A stretch of 7,377 nt of DNA, from assembly GCA_017958585.1 (NCBI GenBank), contig JAGDCK010000233.1, positions 1 to 7,377 of the forward strand, given 5' to 3'. This document shows positions 5,817-7,377 of this stretch, one piece after another. The translations under genes were made by a program, and so were the position numbers. The stretch's first letter is position 1. Each line of letters starts with the position of its first letter. Source of the stretch: Lachnospiraceae bacterium. Lineage in GTDB: Bacteria > Bacillota > Clostridia > Lachnospirales > Lachnospiraceae. The notes under the pieces were generated by a model. It saw nothing but the letters and a program-made list of their open reading frames with translations, had not been told where the DNA came from and did not search any database.

Positions 5817-7377
5817 TACATTTAAGCCTCAAACACAAATTGATATTGTACACCTACATGTTCATAATCCCAATCGTTGGAAGCATAAGCGCGGGACTTT
5901 TCATAAATGACTACAATCAGGCAAAATATGAAGCCACCGAGCAGTGCCTCAAAGAGATTTCCATACTCTCCGACTCAGTGGTTGGTATCAGGGACAATCT
6001 GGTGACCTACGGAACCTATATCACCATAAATGAGGATATAAAAAGTATCCTGTCGGCATCCGATGCGGGCAGTTTAAACAACAACGCACAGCTTTGGTAT
6101 ACCCATGCACCCATGAAGGTGTTAGAGGACATGATAGCTCTTGAGACCACCATTAAGACCGTGGCTTTATACCCTGAGAATAAAGTAACGCCCTATCTAA
6201 GATGCTTTGATGAATCATCGTATCTGCCCACTGAAAAGATATGGCTTACAAGAGAATATATTAAATCCCTCTCTTCAAAGGGAGCATACAGTTTCACCAG
6301 AGTGGAGCCTTTTCAGAATGACTTTTACGAATCGGTAAGGTCCCCGAAGCTTGTGCTCTACAGAGAGATCTACAACATGTCAAGGACAAGGCCCCTTGGG
6401 TATCTTTGCATCGGTGCTTCCACTGATGAACTTGATAACCTATGTAAAAACCTGGTATCCACGGACAGCGAAGCCGTATGCGTATACGGCATAAGCGGTG
6501 AGGAATTTCTCTCCGTAACGGGAAACAAGGACACCCTTAACAGGATCATCTCAGAAAACAAGCTTAACCTTGCAAATATTAAGGATGTAAACGAATTCGA
6601 CGACTGCCTCCTCTTCTCTCATCAAAACGATGATTTCGTGGTGGCAAAGGTAGTGGATAAAAGCGAGTTCTACAAATCCCTCATAAATGTACTGTGGGCT
6701 CCTCTCACACTGCTTCTTGGCATACTCCTTGGAATGCTTCCGGTGCTTATGATCATCACCAATAACATCTTTAAGCCCCTGACAGTCCTCACCCGAGGAA
6801 TGGATGAATTCAAGGAAGGTAACCTGGATTTAAAGATCCCTGTCACCAGCAAGGATGAGATCGGTAAAGTATCCGAGACCTTCAATGACATGGTTTCCGG
6901 AATGAAGGAACTGATAAACAAAAACTATATACTGACCTTAAAAGAAAAGGAAAGCGAAATTGCTACCCTCTCCGCCCAGATCAATCCCCACTTTTTGTAT
7001 AACACTTTGGATTCCCTCTACTGGAGAGTCATAGACACGGGAAACGATGAGATTGCGGAAGATATTCTGGCTTTGTCAGATCTGTTCCGTCTGGTTCTCG
7101 GCGGCGGAGAAAGATATACCACCGTGGAGATGGAATGCGAGATGTTAAAGAGATATCTCCAGATCCAACAGATGCGATTCGGGCTCAATCTCCACTATGA
7201 ATTTGACATTGATGAAAAGGCTTTAAAGGAATCCATTCCAAAGCTTATCCTGCAGCCCTTCGTGGAAAATGCGGTGGTACACGGATTTGAAAAGGGGCAG
7301 GAAGATTTCCTGCTCACCCTCACCACAAGGATACAAAAGACAAAACTTTATTTTGAGATAAAAGATACCGGAGCCGG
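5813..7377 (+). CDS. YesM/LytS-type membrane sensor histidine kinase (3' end beyond window)
   Basis: The frame from the ATG at 5813 stays open to the right edge, giving 521 codons with no stop; it is cut by the window, not by mutation. Order of parts: a first membrane segment (about 9-31); an extracellular sensor region (about 32-288) of no clear motif, possibly Cache-like; a second membrane segment (about 290-315); a HAMP domain (about 316-370, with IFKPLTVLTRGM and DEIGKVSETFN); and a His_kinase domain with the phosphoacceptor His393 in QINPHFLYNTLDSL. The ATPase domain begins with the N-box LQPFVENAVVHGF (Asn486), and the last residues DTGAG (from Asp518) are the G1 box. This is the YesM family, normally paired with an AraC-type YesN response regulator controlling carbohydrate uptake or use. 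The four-base overlap with the binding-protein gene implies translational coupling. Only the final ATPase part (about 60 residues by family length) should be missing. Confidence 0.93.
   Translation, partial: MIHLSLKHKLILYTYMFIIPIVGSISAGLFINDYNQAKYEATEQCLKEISILSDSVVGIRDNLVTYGTYITINEDIKSILSASDAGSLNNNAQLWYTHAPMKVLEDMIALETTIKTVALYPENKVTPYLRCFDESSYLPTEKIWLTREYIKSLSSKGAYSFTRVEPFQNDFYESVRSPKLVLYREIYNMSRTRPLGYLCIGASTDELDNLCKNLVSTDSEAVCVYGISGEEFLSVTGNKDTLNRIISENKLNLANIKDVNEFDDCLLFSHQNDDFVVAKVVDKSEFYKSLINVLWAPLTLLLGILLGMLPVLMIITNNIFKPLTVLTRGMDEFKEGNLDLKIPVTSKDEIGKVSETFNDMVSGMKELINKNYILTLKEKESEIATLSAQINPHFLYNTLDSLYWRVIDTGNDEIAEDILALSDLFRLVLGGGERYTTVEMECEMLKRYLQIQQMRFGLNLHYEFDIDEKALKESIPKLILQPFVENAVVHGFEKGQEDFLLTLTTRIQKTKLYFEIKDTGA

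Noticed and set aside
5351..6921. Other-frame and antisense frames within the binding-protein and kinase genes (5351-5548, 5606-5821, 6370-6561, 6670-6921)
   Set aside because: They overlap continuous frames with complete family motifs and are expected by chance.
1..7377. CRISPR arrays, tRNA or rRNA genes, insertion sequences, phage or defence genes
   Set aside because: No spaced direct repeats, cloverleaf-like sequences, transposase frames or defence-type motifs were seen by eye on either strand.

Overview
The window looks like chromosomal DNA from a low-to-mid GC anaerobic Firmicute, class Clostridia and probably Lachnospiraceae. That assignment rests on overall composition, strong AGGAGG-type ribosome binding sites, a Cys-type glutathione peroxidase, a TtcA-family protein with an N-terminal rhodanese domain, and a solute-binding lipoprotein next to a YesM-type histidine kinase. 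It is an inference from gene content; no phylogenetic marker is complete here.

Left edge (1-1433): the first ~109 bases, read on the minus strand, encode 36 residues of DNA polymerase I just before and into motif B. They join abruptly to a plus-strand ABC-F ATPase gene (to 1433) that has lost its whole N-terminal nucleotide-binding domain except the H-loop. The two fragments run away from each other and share about 8 bp at the join. This is either a chimeric assembly junction or a real rearrangement breakpoint, and it is the most anomalous thing in the window.

Middle block (1434-4253, all minus strand): reading in the direction of transcription there is a rhodanese-TtcA fusion protein, then a thioredoxin-type glutathione peroxidase with its own near-consensus promoter and a downstream hairpin terminator, then a GufA/ZupT-type ZIP metal transporter with an extended -10 promoter and a palindrome in its leader. 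The ZIP gene converges on the ABC-F gene, and the 46 bp between the two stop codons are largely made of a palindromic 15-bp tandem repeat. Sulfur transfer, peroxide removal and metal uptake are loosely related themes, but each gene appears to have its own promoter.

Right block (4254-7377): a divergent promoter region of about 250 bp separates the rhodanese-TtcA gene from a plus-strand operon. The operon starts with an extracellular sugar-type solute-binding lipoprotein. Its stop overlaps the start of a YesM/LytS-type membrane histidine kinase by four bases (ATGA); the kinase runs off the right edge inside its ATPase domain. A YesN-type response regulator and ABC permeases would be expected further right but are not in the window. 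The coupling suggests that the binding protein and the kinase form one nutrient-sensing or uptake unit.

I did not find a clearly new biological system. The points most worth checking are the polA/ABC-F junction, the rhodanese-TtcA fusion with extra cysteine pairs, and the translationally coupled binding protein and kinase.
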